NCBI GenBank assembly: GCA_028015205.1 | Contig: CM051511.1 | Location: forward strand, 6,076,001-6,140,000 | DNA length: 64,000 nt | Direction: 5' to 3' | Source: Mytilisepta virgata | Lineage: Eukaryota; Mollusca; Bivalvia; Mytilida; Mytilidae | Part shown: positions 31,914 to 44,619 of the stretch, piece by piece | Layout: each line of letters opens with the position of its first letter | How positions within the stretch are numbered: position 1 is the stretch's first letter | Notes under the pieces: generated by a model | Seen by the model: only the letters and a program-made list of their open reading frames with translations | Databases searched by the model: none | Told to the model about the DNA's origin: nothing | Made by a program: the position numbers and the translations under genes

Positions 31914-32321
31914 TATCACATTTTTGATACAAGCAAACTAAAAATATGAAAATTATACGGATGTTAAATTTCAGCCTTTAATCTCGAATCAAATAACATT
32001 CTGGGTGCAAGTCTGATTGAGTTAACCATCGACACTGTTCCTCCTCAACCAATAAAAACTTGCCTATATGATAACATGGATAACGACACATGCGAGGCAT
32101 AAAACACCGATTAATCGTTTATAAATCAACGAACAAATTTTGCAGTTCCTTTTAACTAAATTAATCTGGGTAATGAATATATAGATGTAGCCTAATTATT
32201 TAAAAAGAAATGACGCTAAGAATGGTAAAAAAAAATTCAACGACAAACAAGTCATTTTTATGATATTATTAATTTTTTATTTTAAAATGCTATAATTGGT
32301 GAACAACTTTTTTGATAATAG

Positions 32322-32500
32322 AAAATATCCATATTAATACACACCACGATTCAGGCCTAGGGTATTACCGTGTTCAAATACAAAGGGAAATATCAGGTTG
32401 TTCGTTAAAAGCTCTGAGATTCTACCAAGAGAAGGAACCAGATAAACTTACAAAAACAGTAGTAGTAAACGGCCAGAAACATCTGATAAATACCAAGTAA
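32322..32500 (+). CDS. Possible 3' terminal exon of an unidentified host gene
   Basis: After an acceptor (cttttttgataatag|aaaat) about 59 codons are open to TAA at 32498-32500. They have non-repetitive, balanced composition: GLGYYRVQIQREISG, SLKALRFYQEKEPD, LTKTVVVNGQKH. It stands out from the surrounding AT-rich DNA. No family is recognised and no partner exon was found, so this is tentative. Confidence 0.3.
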
Positions 32501-32504
32501 ATAT

Positions 32505-34400
32505 TTATTCGTACATTAATAGATGCTTAAATTTACATATGTTTTGGAGGAGGGCCTTTAGATGACATTTTCCTGCATATATTTGTAATATCATTTAAGT
32601 TGCCAACTTGTATTGATTGATATGACACAGAAAGTGTAAATTCGGGAGAAGGAATCCAGAATGTGTTGATCGACCAACATCATAAGACAGTTTATATCAA
32701 AAAGATTTAAATTACACTTTTCATATTACCAGTAACACTCCTTTAATCTTAAACGATCTATGCTAATATGTAGCACTGCTTGCAATACAGAATGTGGAGA
32801 TACTTAATATTTCGTTAAACATATTACTATTTGTTAACTTTTAGAATGGTCACTGTACTATATTTTCTCCATTATAACGTGTTCTCGAATTCACTTTCTC
32901 TTTGTAGATTCATCCTATACATATCTTAGTGAACGTGCGTTGAAGAAGTATTTCCTTTTGCAAGATATCTTGCTATAATATCTGCGTTTGTTTTTTGTAT
33001 AGCTAAAATATTTGAGAAATTGCACCAACAACATAATTTCCATTTAGGCAACCAAGATTAAAACGGACCTATAATGTTAAATATCTTTGTATATTGGCCG
33101 TTACAAAATACATACCATACTGTAAAATTCATACCTGTCATCTCTGTCAACAGTTAGATGTCAACATTTCTCAAAACCAGTCTGAGCCTAAGGGATTTGA
33201 TGTCATGGTTCGGCTCACAAGAAAAGTTTAACAGACGTTTGCGACAGTATACATGGTATTGATACAATGAAAAGTAACACTCATAAAAATATTAACAATA
33301 CACTGTGTACTATTTTATTTATAAATTCAAAACAGAAAGGTATATAAAGATTGATTTTCGTCATTCTCCGGCTTTTCTTCTGTTCATATCTTTATTAATG
33401 ATCTGGAAAAGCATAAATCTACAAATTAGTATGAACAAACATACACTGAGTATAGTAAACTGATTAAAGAATATAATATGAATATGAGAAGTATCCTAAT
33501 GTCTTAATGCTTTGTGTTATTTTTTCGAAATTTTTCGGCTTCGTTGTATTCAAATGGTTTGCGTTCGATCACCAATAACGAGAATTTATTTTTAAAATGG
33601 AATAATTTCATTAAATATTAATCTGTAAAATAAAGACATAGTACTGTTAATCAGTATTTTGTTCAAGTCAAGCTGGAAGAAAATTTTCAGTGGTAGATTA
33701 TCACGGTTGATAAAAAGAAAGCGAAAGTATACAGAGTATGCACCAAGGAAAAATCATGTTTTTTTTACATATACCAAATGAAATGTCTCTGCAAAATCAA
33801 AACAAATGCACGATTTATCTTATCAAACATTTGCTCCCAGTTGGCGAAAATTGATCGTAGATTCAGAAGTTTGTTATAAGGATTAATGAACATAGAATCC
33901 TTTTGTGTGCAACATTTTAAAGAAGAACGTTAAAATTTATATAAAACTAAAAACTTTACTTAAGAACTGAATGCTTATTTTTGTAGTGTTATGGGAGTGT
34001 AAAAGCCTTCTCCAAAGCCGATGTTGTATTAAGGACATCCTCATTAAGCTACTGAAATGTAACATTTAATTTGTATAATTACATCAACATCCTTATTGGA
34101 GGACGCACTAAACAGGTTTTTTTTTTATTTCTATTTCGTGACGTTATATAACGTCATTTTTTCAGAACCGCGTGATCGATAGATATACTGCAATAGGAAA
34201 TATAGAGTTCATTGAAATGGACAAGTTATATAAATATTTTATAAAAAGATTAACTGTACATTTTTTTTGTACAAATGATGCTAATACGGTGCAATTGATA
34301 CAAGTAGAAAATAAAAATATGTACACCATATGTAGAACATAACATTTCTAAAATTTGTGAACAATTTACATGTTTACATGTACACTAATTCTTAAAATTA
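32505..34400. other. AT-rich non-coding stretch
   Basis: No ORF over 60 codons with a motif, no repeats with clear termini, no splice-bounded exons that I can support. Confidence 0.5.
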
Positions 34401-34402
34401 TT

Positions 34403-35050
34403 AATTCGCCTCCAAACTGTGTTTGGAAAGGCGAAGTATTATAATCGTACCATGTTTTCCGTCACAAATTTTGTCGCGGTCGTTTAGCAAAACTGCTGCA
34501 TATTTAGCTGTAAAAAATTTACATGTGAATAGATTTTAATGTGGAATAGTGCACCTTGTTATACGTTTTCTGATGCATGAAGGGGAAATGTGCTTAATTA
34601 GCCTGTTAATTTTCTTTATGAAATGCACTACGTGCTATTAAATTGAGATCGAAGCTGCTTATCATTTACTTAATTGTGTTATAAATACATATAGTCAATG
34701 AATTAATAAATTTCTATGCACTATTTATTTTCTTATTTTATGACATAACACTCAAAAAGGTTTCATTAACTTTAAAAATTACCTAAATTGAATCACGCGC
34801 TGAATCTGAGGATATAGTTTTTTTGATTGCGAATAGATTTGGTCAACACATACTACTGCCGGTTTATAAATAGATATAGCTCAATAATTCGCCTCCAGAC
34901 ATATATAGACGTGCACATGGTTCAAGCAAACAATGTCTGCTATAGAATTTGAAGTAAACATTTTAAAGGGGTGAATTGGAATTATTTGCAGTAATAGGTG
35001 CATGTTCAGAAAATGAAAGGTTTTCGAGAGTTTCACAGGGGAGGCGAATT
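34403..35050. repeat. Repeat with inverted aattcgcctcc termini
   Basis: aattcgcctcc occurs at 34403 and 34886, and its reverse complement ggaggcgaatt at 35040-35050. The inner pair bounds a 165-bp unit. The outer copy starts with a small hairpin (tccaaac tgt gtttgga). Probably nested non-autonomous elements. Confidence 0.45.
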
Positions 35051-35192
35051 TGTATTCGGTAGAATACTTCCATCTAGTTTCAACTTAAAACCCTGTTTGA
35101 CTATATTTTGAAAATTTGTTAAATGAAGTCATAAAACTAAACTAAAAAATGAAACTATTACCTTTCTTTTTATCATGTCCATATCCTCCACC

Positions 35193-35576
35193 TTATCCAC
35201 CTCCAAGATATCCACCTCCAGCTCCACCTTTATATCCACCTCCAGCTCCACCTTTATATCCACCTCCATATCCACCGTATCCTCCTCCCCATCCACCGCT
35301 CCATCCATCTCCCCAACCTCCATGTCCTATTCCGTATCCACCAACTATAACTGGAGCAATAACAATTTTGTAGTCTCCATAGCCTCCGTAACCTCTACCA
35401 TATCCTCCGTAGCCTCCGTATCCTCCACCATAGCCTCCGTAGCCTCCGTATCCTCTATAGCCTCCGTACCCTCCATAGCCACCGTAGCCTTTATGATCTT
35501 TTTGGTGTTTTTTTGGAAAAAAGGCTAATGCTGAGGCGAGGCACACAACAAGAAATATTGGTACACTGAGCTTCAT
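35193..35576 (-). CDS. Secreted Gly/Tyr-rich protein, shell-matrix or byssal type
   Basis: From the ATG at 35576-35574 the product has a clear signal peptide (MKLSVPIFLVVCLASALA), a short basic segment (FFPKKHQKDHKG) and then GYGGYGGYGG-type repeats. A less repetitive core (DYKIVIAPVIVGGYG) and YKGGAGGG repeats end at TAA (35195-35193), 127 aa in all. Such low-complexity secreted proteins are typical of mollusc shell matrix and byssus. The longer upstream frame is 5' UTR: a strong acceptor (tcttttttttccag) sits about 25 bases before the ATG. After the TAA the same frame continues GGGYGHDKKKGNSFI, so the stop may be premature. Confidence 0.7.
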   Translation of the reverse strand: MKLSVPIFLVVCLASALAFFPKKHQKDHKGYGGYGGYGGYRGYGGYGGYGGGYGGYGGYGRGYGGYGDYKIVIAPVIVGGYGIGHGGWGDGWSGGWGGGYGGYGGGYKGGAGGGYKGGAGGGYLGGG

Positions 35577-35609
35577 TTTGAATACAGAGTTTAACAACTG
35601 GAAAAAAAA

Positions 35610-37700
35610 GACAAAATCAGGACAACAAACATTTAGACTACACATGATAATGGGGGAATTTAGCTTGATTAATGGGCACATTAATTTTCCCCTGATCTAT
35701 CCTAAAACTCACTATGACCATACTGTTACTTAAAAACGTCTATCACGGGTTATACGATGCTTTAAGCTTTCAAAATTATTGATAATAGCACCTCAAGGAT
35801 ACATACACTAAATATGAAATTTATGCTAATCTGTTTTAAATTTAAAATACCTTGAAACCTTTTATCGGAGCATTATTGTGTCAATTCGATTTAATTGTGC
35901 AACAGTATCTGACCAGCAATCATTAAAATCGTATCTAATGGTACAATTAAAACGAACACATTTTAATTCCGGTGTCTAACTTATGTGCCGTCTAATCAAT
36001 TTACTAGTAATCATTTCAAGCTAACGGTCACCTTCTTTGCAATCAAACCCCATAGACTTTTATGATGTTGTTTATACAGCTGAGGACAGACGATTATTAA
36101 CATGATTCATACCAACTTTACTATGCATTTTTTGAATTAAGACTACCAAGACTCTCTGTTAAATCTGTGTTTGTGCTCTTAATTGTTGTTTTCGTCTGAA
36201 AGTATGTCGATTGGGCTACCTATTTTGAACTTATGGAATCGAAATTTTTAATGAGATTATGTACAGGTATTTTATTAGAAAGATAAAATTGGTTGAAATC
36301 TGCAATGTTATTAATATGCAGCAAAGCGAATTAATTAGGATTATATCAGTCTCGAATAATAAAGACACATAATATTTCAATTATTATGAGGGAAAACAAC
36401 ACAAAAGGAAGAACGGAGAAACACATTTATCATTGATTTAGTATTTTGCCTGGCGAAAGTTTAATAATAACTATCAAAAAGTGTCAGGGTGAAAGGTTAT
36501 GTTGACCGTAGCTACTGTCCAAAACCTGGCTATCAAATGGCTTTGAACGATTGAAAGCTTTTTGCAGGACTAAATTAATATGGCCAGCATTCGTAGTTAC
36601 ATTTTAGCTATATTTGAACACTACCCAGCTATAGTTAAACACTATAAAGCTTTGTCTGGACTGAATACAACAAAATAATTTATTAATCTAATAATTATAT
36701 ACTAGTAAAAAAAGAAACGTTACCAAATTTATCAAAGAATATTGAAAATGATAAAAAAGACAATTATTCTGCTAAAATGTATCATTCAATAAAAATTATT
36801 TTATTGATCTCGATAATCTGATATGGCAAGAAGAGGTATAAAATCTGGATTTTTTTTTATCGAAAGGCTCAAATTCAATTTCGCAATAGTCATGACCAAA
36901 ATCATCATCAGAATTGGAAAATGAAAATTTCATAGTCCAGTATTATTGAAACCGAACAATATGGCAATGAGACATTATTAGTGCTTCAAAATTAATGTGA
37001 AAATTTCAATTTTTAAAATTTTTTTGGTAAAAAGTGGTTTTTAAAATCTCAAAAAAGCGAAAAAATTCTTGTTTTTTGCACAAAATCTAAGGTTTTGATG
37101 AGAAAACGACGCCCGGTGACCATGAGAAGGATCGGACAATTTTTAAGCTCAATACGTGTTGAAATCTTGTGTCCATTGGCAATACATTACCATGTAACGT
37201 TTCTTTTTTAACCAGTATACAACAAATATGTGTGAGCCAAAACTCTGGGGACAGTATTGTGAGAACAGTATTGTGAGAAAAGGCTTTTGAAATCGAAGCC
37301 ATAGCTATGCAACTGTAAAAACTAAGACACATGTATTAAGATAAACTACTTAGCATAACACGTAAGGAGAGGATTGGTGGGAAACCATTCTATATCCAAA
37401 TGTATGGAAAATAAGCAGGGCATATCGTTGGAAGTAAAAATAATGCGAAATTCATGGGAAGAAAAATTTAAAAAATTTGGGAAATCTCTTGAAGACATAT
37501 TCGGGAACATAAGTCCTTTTGTATTCAACATTTCTACCGTAAAACTCAAATATTAAATGCAAATACAAAATACGAACTATAAATGATAAATAAATATTGC
37601 CTTATTGGGCTACTCCATACATTGACAAATGCAGTATCACAAGATTAGTTAAAATATAAATTAATTTCTTTTGATGAAACTTAATACAATGAAAATGCCA
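35610..37700. other. AT-rich stretch upstream of the Gly/Tyr-rich gene
   Basis: It should contain that gene's 5' exon and promoter, but I cannot place them. ORFs near 37.1-37.55 kb show no motif. Confidence 0.4.
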
Positions 37701-37739
37701 ATCATTTAGTATTTTTATATTAAGGCTAAAAAGGACAAA

Positions 37740-38870
37740 TATACCTAAGGAGCAATAAAAAAAAACGTAATCCATTGGACAGACAAACCCGGGAAGACAA
37801 ACGAACAACCACAAGCACAAAAAATAAACACAGAAAACTAAAAACAATGAACAACACGAACTCCTATAAAAACCAGGAGTGAACCCAGGTGCTCCGGAAG
37901 GGTAAGCAGTTCCTGCTCCGTATACGGCACCCGTCGTGAAGTTCAACAAGGTCAATCCGGTGGAAGTCACAAATCATAGGAGTCACATGAAAGGTTACGA
38001 CAGTGGGAACAGGTCCAACATCATCTTAGATATTGGAACACTGTAATGGTCAATCAATTCATGATGACGACCGTAAAATTTCTTAAGTGATGACATCAAC
38101 TTATCCCTGATAAAACCCTGGTTAAGAAGCTTTTGTGACAGCAGTAATCCTCTTTGTCGAAAGTCAGGGTAACTCACGCATGCCCTTGAAAATCGGATAA
38201 GCTGAGAAACGTAGACGCCATATGCAGGCGATGCTGGTATATTGCTACTCAAGAAGGGAAAATTAACAATAGGAAAGTTGAAGTCATCACGTTTGTCATA
38301 AAGTTTTGTCTTCAAACGTCCCTCATAGTCTATTTCAAGAAATAAATCCAAATATGAAGCGGACTTTGGTGTATCTGTAGTATCCTTAATTTCAAGCTCA
38401 CTGGGGTAGATAAGATGTAGAAAGTCTTGGAATTTGTCGTTATTTAACGACAACACATCATCTATATAACGAAAAGTGAAATTAAAGGATTGGGCTAGTT
38501 TCTTTTTGTTTTCACGTAGTAACCCTTGAATGAAGTCCGCTTCATATGAGTACAGAAACAGATCGGCGAGGAGAGGAGCACAGTTGGTTCCCATTGGAAT
38601 GCCGATTGTTTGTTGAAACATTAGACCGCCAAATTCAACGAATATGTTGTCTATGAGAAAATCTAACATGTTTGTAATTTCATCTTCAGAATACTTTTTG
38701 TCAGAATTAATTGAAAATAAAAAATCCTGCGTAATTTTGCAATTCGAAAAAACTTTCCACGATGATATAAAAACACTGTTGCTATTAATTAATTTTGTGT
38801 AAATTGTCATTCGAATTAGTTTTTCTACGGTAAGGTTTAATATTTGCTTCATATCAAATTAGACAATTAA
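37740..38870 (-). mobile_element. Penelope-like element, 5'-truncated copy (subfamily B)
   Basis: A 285-codon minus-strand ORF (37995-38852) holds the core RT: IGIPMGTNCAPLLADLFLYS, FRYIDDVLSLNND, SASYLDLFLEID, LYDKRDDFNFPIVNF, YGRHHELIDHY, ending DLFPLS. All RT motifs present are uninterrupted. Upstream fingers and GIY-YIG are lost, and the first ~50 codons are unrelated sequence. The tail (tccggaagggtaagcag...tccattggacagacaaac) differs from subfamily A. Confidence 0.75.
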
Positions 38871-38874
38871 TTTC

Positions 38875-40630
38875 AATTTAAGACATAGAAAGGAAAAAGT
38901 TCCAAAATAAACTACGTGATTGTTATAAAGATTATAAGACACTTACCGTTCTGTGACTCCTTGGAGTTGGGTCGGTGCTAACTTTGGAAACCTATAGTAC
39001 TTATATACCAAATCAAACATCTCAATCATCACTGACGAAAACAACATGTTTTTAATTTTTTCGCCCATTTATCATAATTTTACTACAAAATGCTGTTTTG
39101 TAATAGTCTATAAACTTCATAAATGACAAATTTGAATTTTTAAAATTATGTAAACTTATTTTTTTTTATATTATTCTAATTTTTTATCTCCTTTTGTCGT
39201 TACAAAATATAAGCACAATTAAAAGTAGCGATTATACAATACAAATTGATATATTTGGTTTTTAAAGTAAACATGGTATCCTTAGTGAATGGTGATGATG
39301 AGAATGTTGTATAACAATGATTAAACTTCATAATATATGAGCTTTTAATTGTCCGTCATCATCGTTTTTAACAAATTTTCAAACATCTTCTACTCTGAAA
39401 CTACTAGGGGGATTTGGATGAAACTTAACATGATTGTTCCTGCAATATTTCCTTTTTAAGTACAATAAAAAGCCTTAACCCACGATTTTTAAATAACTTC
39501 TTTCAAACATTTTAAAAACGAAGACAACATATAGACCGAAAGATATATACTTGTATTTGAAGATGAATTAAAGCTTGTATCTTGTATTGTGAATCATCTG
39601 ATTGACCATGACTGTATCTTAATCAAGCGTAGGGAAAACTCATGCCCATTTCTTTCCAGAGGTTCTTGAAAGGCCTTTTAAGGTATTTTCAACATTTTAC
39701 ATGACCTTTAATACTCAGTTTAATTTACAACAAACATTAATATATTAATTTAGTTTATAGTGCATTGTTTGCCAGGTGAGCGATTCAGGCTCTTGAGAGC
39801 CTCTTGTTTAAGGTGAAAGTGAGGATTTTTGTGTTATTCAGTTACTTGGCCATTATAGGTACTTTCTTGTATGAATGTCACAAGACCACATATTTCAATA
39901 TATATTGCAGTAGAGTAGTATCATCAATAACGTTATCAAACTTAAAAGGGTACTCGACATGGATTATTAACTTTTTGCTGATATGTTGTTGCTTGCTTAG
40001 TGTTATTAAGTTGAATACAATATTGAACAAAATGAGACGACGTTTGTTTAGCTAAATATACTTTAAGACATTTTGATTGTAATTTTAAATAAGTTGGTAG
40101 TATTTATAAGATATTTCAACTATTAACATTCAAACATATTCAATAACGAATGATGTATTACAAGATTTTTGTTATTTTATTTAAAAGGGTTTGGTTGTGC
40201 AACAACAAAAAAAAAAAAAAAAAAAAGGAAATAAGCTAAGTAACTGCAATAGTTTTACATTCAATATCCTTAAAACATCAATCTGCGAATGTTAATATTT
40301 TGTTTGGAAACGCGGTCATCCGCATTTTATTGTGGTAGTCAGACCAGTAAAGTCAAAAATGACATACCAATCAATTAACACAATCCAATCGACAGATCTT
40401 CGGACAAAAAAAAAACAAAAAAAAAACAACATAAACAATAAATCAACAGAAACTCATGATAGGCTGACCTGGAGTGGTGGGGATAAACCTTTTTTTTGGT
40501 GCCAGAATCTTGCACCATCTAACTTGACCCTCAGGTGTATTTAACAATTATGATACCTCCCTTCTTTTTTTCTATATAAAATGCATTGTCATAAAAATAC
40601 TATTTTACTCAAACTGCCTGAAAAGTACTA
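38875..40630. other. AT-rich stretch with a long A-run
   Basis: It contains a ~23-base poly(A) run at about 40205-40227, and a satellite-like gattcaggctcttgagagcctcttgt at 39783. An 83-codon ORF at 39804-40055 has two hydrophobic stretches but no family match and a TTG start. Confidence 0.4.
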
Positions 40631-40639
40631 ATAACCGGT

Positions 40640-41340
40640 TGTTATGATATTGTATTATTATATTTATTTTGATATGATATTGTATTATTATATTTATTTA
40701 TCTTGGCCTTATTTGTTTTGTGTGGCCTTATAACGTGTATAATATGCTTACATATACTTATAGTTGTTTCCAAATAATGTTATAACTGCGCAGTTTAGAA
40801 ATCACTGGAACAATAATAGATACTGATGGAATGATTAGAACTTTCTAATTGACTTACGTAATAATTTTGGAGTGATCATAATATGCGATGTGTGATTCGA
40901 ATTTCTACGGTATTCTAGAAGTTTCTGTTCTACAGTTTCTACGACTTTACCGTCTACAGTCTTCTAGACATTTCCGTGACAACTGTATATATATGCGGGC
41001 ACTAAAGTTAGACTTTCGGAACAGTTCAGATCAGGCATTGACATTCTTGTGTTCTCAGATGTTGGATTGACACACTTTTATTTACTTTACACACATCATA
41101 CTAGATTGTGACTTATTGGACATAGTATTCTGTTTGGATTCCCGCAACAGTGACGAGAAGAATTCCGAATAAAGAAAAGATGAAAGACAAAACGATCGGA
41201 ATGATATTTTAACAGTTAAGGTATCATTTCAATTGTATAATATTTTTTTGTAAACTTCTATATAATAAATCTTGTTAAATTTTATTATTGATTTGTGTCT
41301 TTTGTTGGCTACAATTCAACGGGGATTTCTGGCCGTAACA
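40640..41340 (+). repeat. LTR of the second Gypsy-type copy
   Basis: TGTTATGATATTG ... TGGCCGTAACA, about 90 bases longer than the other LTRs. The extra length comes from a duplicated start (gatatgatattgtattattatattta) and a local expansion of cttctac/ctagaagtttc motifs at 40.90-40.98 kb. Confidence 0.75.
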
Positions 41341-41430
41341 GAAATTGGGAGCTCGAATTGGGATAACGTTAATATCTTATTATTTTTTTTTCAGTATTTT
41401 TATTAGAATTAGCCAAAAAAATTCTACAAA

Positions 41431-41952
41431 ATGGCATATGATGCTGGTAAATTTTTGAAAACGCCAGACCTGGAAGGGTTTGATAAACTAAAGAAAGAAG
41501 AATTAGTGTTGCCTGCTAAACATCTAAAAATAGATTTTAGAGGATTTATGAGAAAACAAATTATAAAAAAAATGGTAATTTACAATTTAGTTAACTCAGA
41601 AATTTTTGGTGAAGAGGCTCTTAATCTCAAAGTCGAAAATGTTGATGCTTTCAAATTAAAACAGCTTGAATTAGAACATATACTTATATTAGAACAACTA
41701 GAAAAAGAAGATGAATTTAAATTAAAACAATTGGAAAACGAAGTTAAATTAAAACAATCAGAAAAAGAAGATGAATTTAAATTAAAACAATTACAGGCAG
41801 AACTTGGAATGGGGGAAAGGTTAGAGATGGAGAAAATAAAAATAGAAATGGCTAAAGTAGAAAGCAACACTAAGTATGAGTCAAAATCAGAACATTTCGA
41901 TGCAGCAAAAAATATACGTTTGGTTCCCAAAGTTTGTGAAAAAAACAGTTGA
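41431..41952 (+). CDS. gag N-terminal region of the second copy (173 aa, open)
   Basis: It begins MAYDAGKFLKTPDLEGFDKL and continues through a SAP-like helix pair (EELVLPAKHLKIDF, MRKQIIKKMVIYNL). Three to four repeats of E-DEFKLKQLE/NEVKLKQ then form a charged coiled coil before the frame ends at TGA. The capsid-like part follows in another frame (WPKPYWTKMLQSVFVGKAAE at about 41996-42055). The repeat number differs between the two copies. Confidence 0.65.
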   Translation: MAYDAGKFLKTPDLEGFDKLKKEELVLPAKHLKIDFRGFMRKQIIKKMVIYNLVNSEIFGEEALNLKVENVDAFKLKQLELEHILILEQLEKEDEFKLKQLENEVKLKQSEKEDEFKLKQLQAELGMGERLEMEKIKIEMAKVESNTKYESKSEHFDAAKNIRLVPKVCEKNS

Positions 41953-42349
41953 TAAATTTTTTCCACAGTTTGAGAAAATTGCTCAAAATCTGAAATGGCC
42001 AAAGCCTTATTGGACTAAAATGCTGCAAAGTGTTTTTGTGGGCAAGGCCGCTGAAATTTACTCAGCACTTTCTTCATAAAATAGTTCTGATTATGACACT
42101 GTTAAACAGGAAGTTTATGAGCTAGTGCCAGAAGCATATAGGCAGAAATTTAGGTCTTATAAAAAGTTTGAATTACAAACCTATGTTGAATTTGCTAGGG
42201 AAAAAGAAGACCTATTTGATAAAGGGCTTACGTAAAACAAAATAGGTGACAATTTTGATAAATTAAGACAATTAATGTTATTAGAAGAGTTCAGGCAGTG
42301 TGTTAATTTAAACTAAAAAACAAATTTAGATGACAAAACTGGTGAGGCA

Positions 42350-43012
42350 TTGCTAGATGCAGCTGTTGTTTCCTATAATTATACCCTTTCACATAAAAGA
42401 AGTTTCAAAGGTCAAAATTTTAATATTTCAAGAGGAAACTACAAAAATCAAAGTGCTGAACGTACTGATAGTAAGCCTGTGGCACAGAATAAGAGTCAGT
42501 CTAGTTATAATATGTCTGGTCCAAAATTTGATACTTTTGAGAAGAAGTCACTTACTTGTGCTTATTGTAAGACAAATGCCTGATGGCTGATGCCCAAGTC
42601 CAGAGCTTGTACGACACCCCTTGTTACCAATAAGTTGGAATGTCCTGCGAGTCAGGCTTTTAAGTCCAGTTTTTGTGATTACATGGAGGATTATAAACCC
42701 CTTATGTCTGATGGGTTTGTTTCTATTGTTGATAATACTACTCCTATTAAGATTTTACGGGACACTGGAGATTCTCAGACTTTGTTGTTAGAAGGTGTGT
42801 TGCCTTTGTCCGAGGAGACGTTCGTTGGTGCCTCCGTTTTGTTACAAGGTGTGGAGTTAGGTTGCATAGATGTTCCCCTCCATCGTATTTATTTGAAGTC
42901 AGATTTAATTAGTGAACCAGTTGTTGTGGTTGTTCGTCCTACTCTCCCTGTTGAGGGTGTTTCATTATTGCTAGGAAATGATCTAGCTAGGAACAAAGTG
43001 GTTGCTGAACCA
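42350..43012 (+). pseudogene. gag zinc knuckle and protease of the second copy
   Basis: KKSLTCAYCKTNA is a damaged knuckle; the His and last Cys are lost by deletion near 42580. The following 42590-43012 frame holds the protease with an intact active site, LRDTGDSQTLL, then VLLQGVELGCIDVPL and LLLGNDLARNKV. It is better preserved than the protease of the 20-kb copy. Confidence 0.65.
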
Positions 43013-43079
43013 TTATATATATATTGCAAAGAATTTAAAAGAAAAAATCATAAACTAAACAGAATTAGAACGATACTAA

Positions 43080-43165
43080 GTTTGATACCTCCCACTCCCG
43101 AAGAAGGGTCAGCATGTCTTGCTCCGTTAGGCTTAAAAGTGAAGAACATCTGGTGAAATGTCAAG
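43080..43165 (-). repeat. Penelope-like tail scrap
   Basis: gaagggtcagcatgtcttgctccgttag resembles the ccggaagggtaagcatgtcctgctccg of other Penelope-like tails. Too short for more. Confidence 0.3.
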
Positions 43166-43556
43166 TCCAGAGAGGTGTCAACCCATGGAAGATATCTTGA
43201 TTTAAATTTTGGGTGGATGTCTTCTTAAACTTGTGAAATATCAATTTAATGAACGAAAACTATCGTGTTACCATATATATTTTTCGTATTTTGTTTTCTC
43301 TACCTTGGAATATTACCTATTTACAATTAGTACCATAATTTCATAATGAACAGAACACACTTTCTCAGGCAACAGAGTTCATATTCGGTTTGTTTACGGT
43401 TTTGGTATGTTATGTAGTATTCTTCATTCCTAGATCTCTTTATATGAAAACACGGCTCACTGGTTAATTGGTTTTTAAACTTATCTTGTGTTTATTTAAA
43501 GAAACATTTAAACAAACCTGTAGATTATTAAACATTAACTACAAGCATGTTGATAA

Positions 43557-43672
43557 ATTAAAGTCAAGAAGTACCAAAAGGATATTCGAAGGACGGGAAA
43601 ATCGAAAACAACTGACAATCCCCGGAGAACAACGAAGACCTCACCAAAAAATACAAACACTAAAGGTAGGAC
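43557..43672 (-). repeat. Penelope-like 3' end fragment (subfamily A)
   Basis: ttaaagtcaagaagtaccaaaaggatattcgaagga to gacaatccccggagaacaacgaagacc matches the tail ends at 18.98, 21.78 and 49.26 kb. Confidence 0.6.
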
Positions 43673-43679
43673 GTGTTGG

Positions 43680-44555
43680 TGCAGTATTAGGTAAATTAGA
43701 TATATAATAAACTTGTATAAAATGATTAGGAAGATTTAAGCAGATCAAAACATGTTTACTGAAGGCTTAAATTTGACAAAGCGTTTTTTATTTATGTGAA
43801 CATGGTTTCTGTTTCTTTTTTTTCAACAAAAATTCATATTTGTGTGAGAATAAAATATCGAATTCCGTACACCCCATACAGGTGTACAAGAAATAAGGTC
43901 CTCCACAAAATAAACTGGTTTACTGAAATTAATGTTCAATATACAAAATGTTGGAGACGAAAAATTTTAAGGTCCGAAAAGTATAACATAAATACTTATG
44001 CATTTTATTTTATTAGGAAGATCCATTGCAACTTTGTTCGTTTTATTTAGTCTTTGGTTGTAAGTCATATTATAGATTTTGTTCTAAGTACAAAAGTAAT
44101 CATGCAAGTATTAAGATAAAAACAATTGAATAAAAATAGAAACCTAACACCTTGCAGAATCTACATCCACAATGTTACTTTTAAAAACATCAACTAGGTA
44201 CATATAATTCCAAATATATGTATTACTAAAAAATGAAACTTATACTTTCGTCGATGTGAGAATGTAGTACATTTTCAAGTGAGTTAACAGACTATGCATC
44301 ATTGTAACGATTTGTCTTTGTTTTTGAAAAAATATCTTTCGACATGCAAGATATGTCTTCTTTATTTTGATAATAAAATCGAACATCCATCAAAATATAA
44401 CATTTTATTTGTTTGCATGCATGTAAATGACGCGAAGAAACCAGTGAGAACAGTAGACTAATTCCTGATGCGCCTTACCTATATCGTGAAATGTTTTTGT
44501 AATTCCTTATGTGCTAGTTTAGTGCAAAGTCCGTGATCTAATCAGATAATATATT
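43680..44555. other. AT-rich non-coding stretch
   Basis: Nothing beyond chance ORFs, including an 84-codon one at 43796-44050 without motif. Confidence 0.45.
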
Positions 44556-44619
44556 CCAAAGAGTGTCTATAATGTGTTACAAAGGTTACATTAGGATATT
44601 GTACGGGTGCAAAACGTCG

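Larger units (their letters stand above)
40640..43015 (+). mobile_element. Second, 3'-truncated copy of the Gypsy-type element
   Basis: LTR (40640-41340), gag and protease are present in the same order as at 20.2 kb. The copy ends abruptly in the protease at about 43012 (gttgctgaacc|attatatata). No integrase, RT or 3' LTR follows. It lacks the Penelope-like insertion and so defines that insertion's boundaries. Confidence 0.75.

Noticed and set aside
35149..35528. Proline- or serine-rich plus-strand ORFs
   Set aside because: Antisense frames of the Gly/Tyr-rich gene, which has a signal peptide and a splice acceptor on the minus strand.
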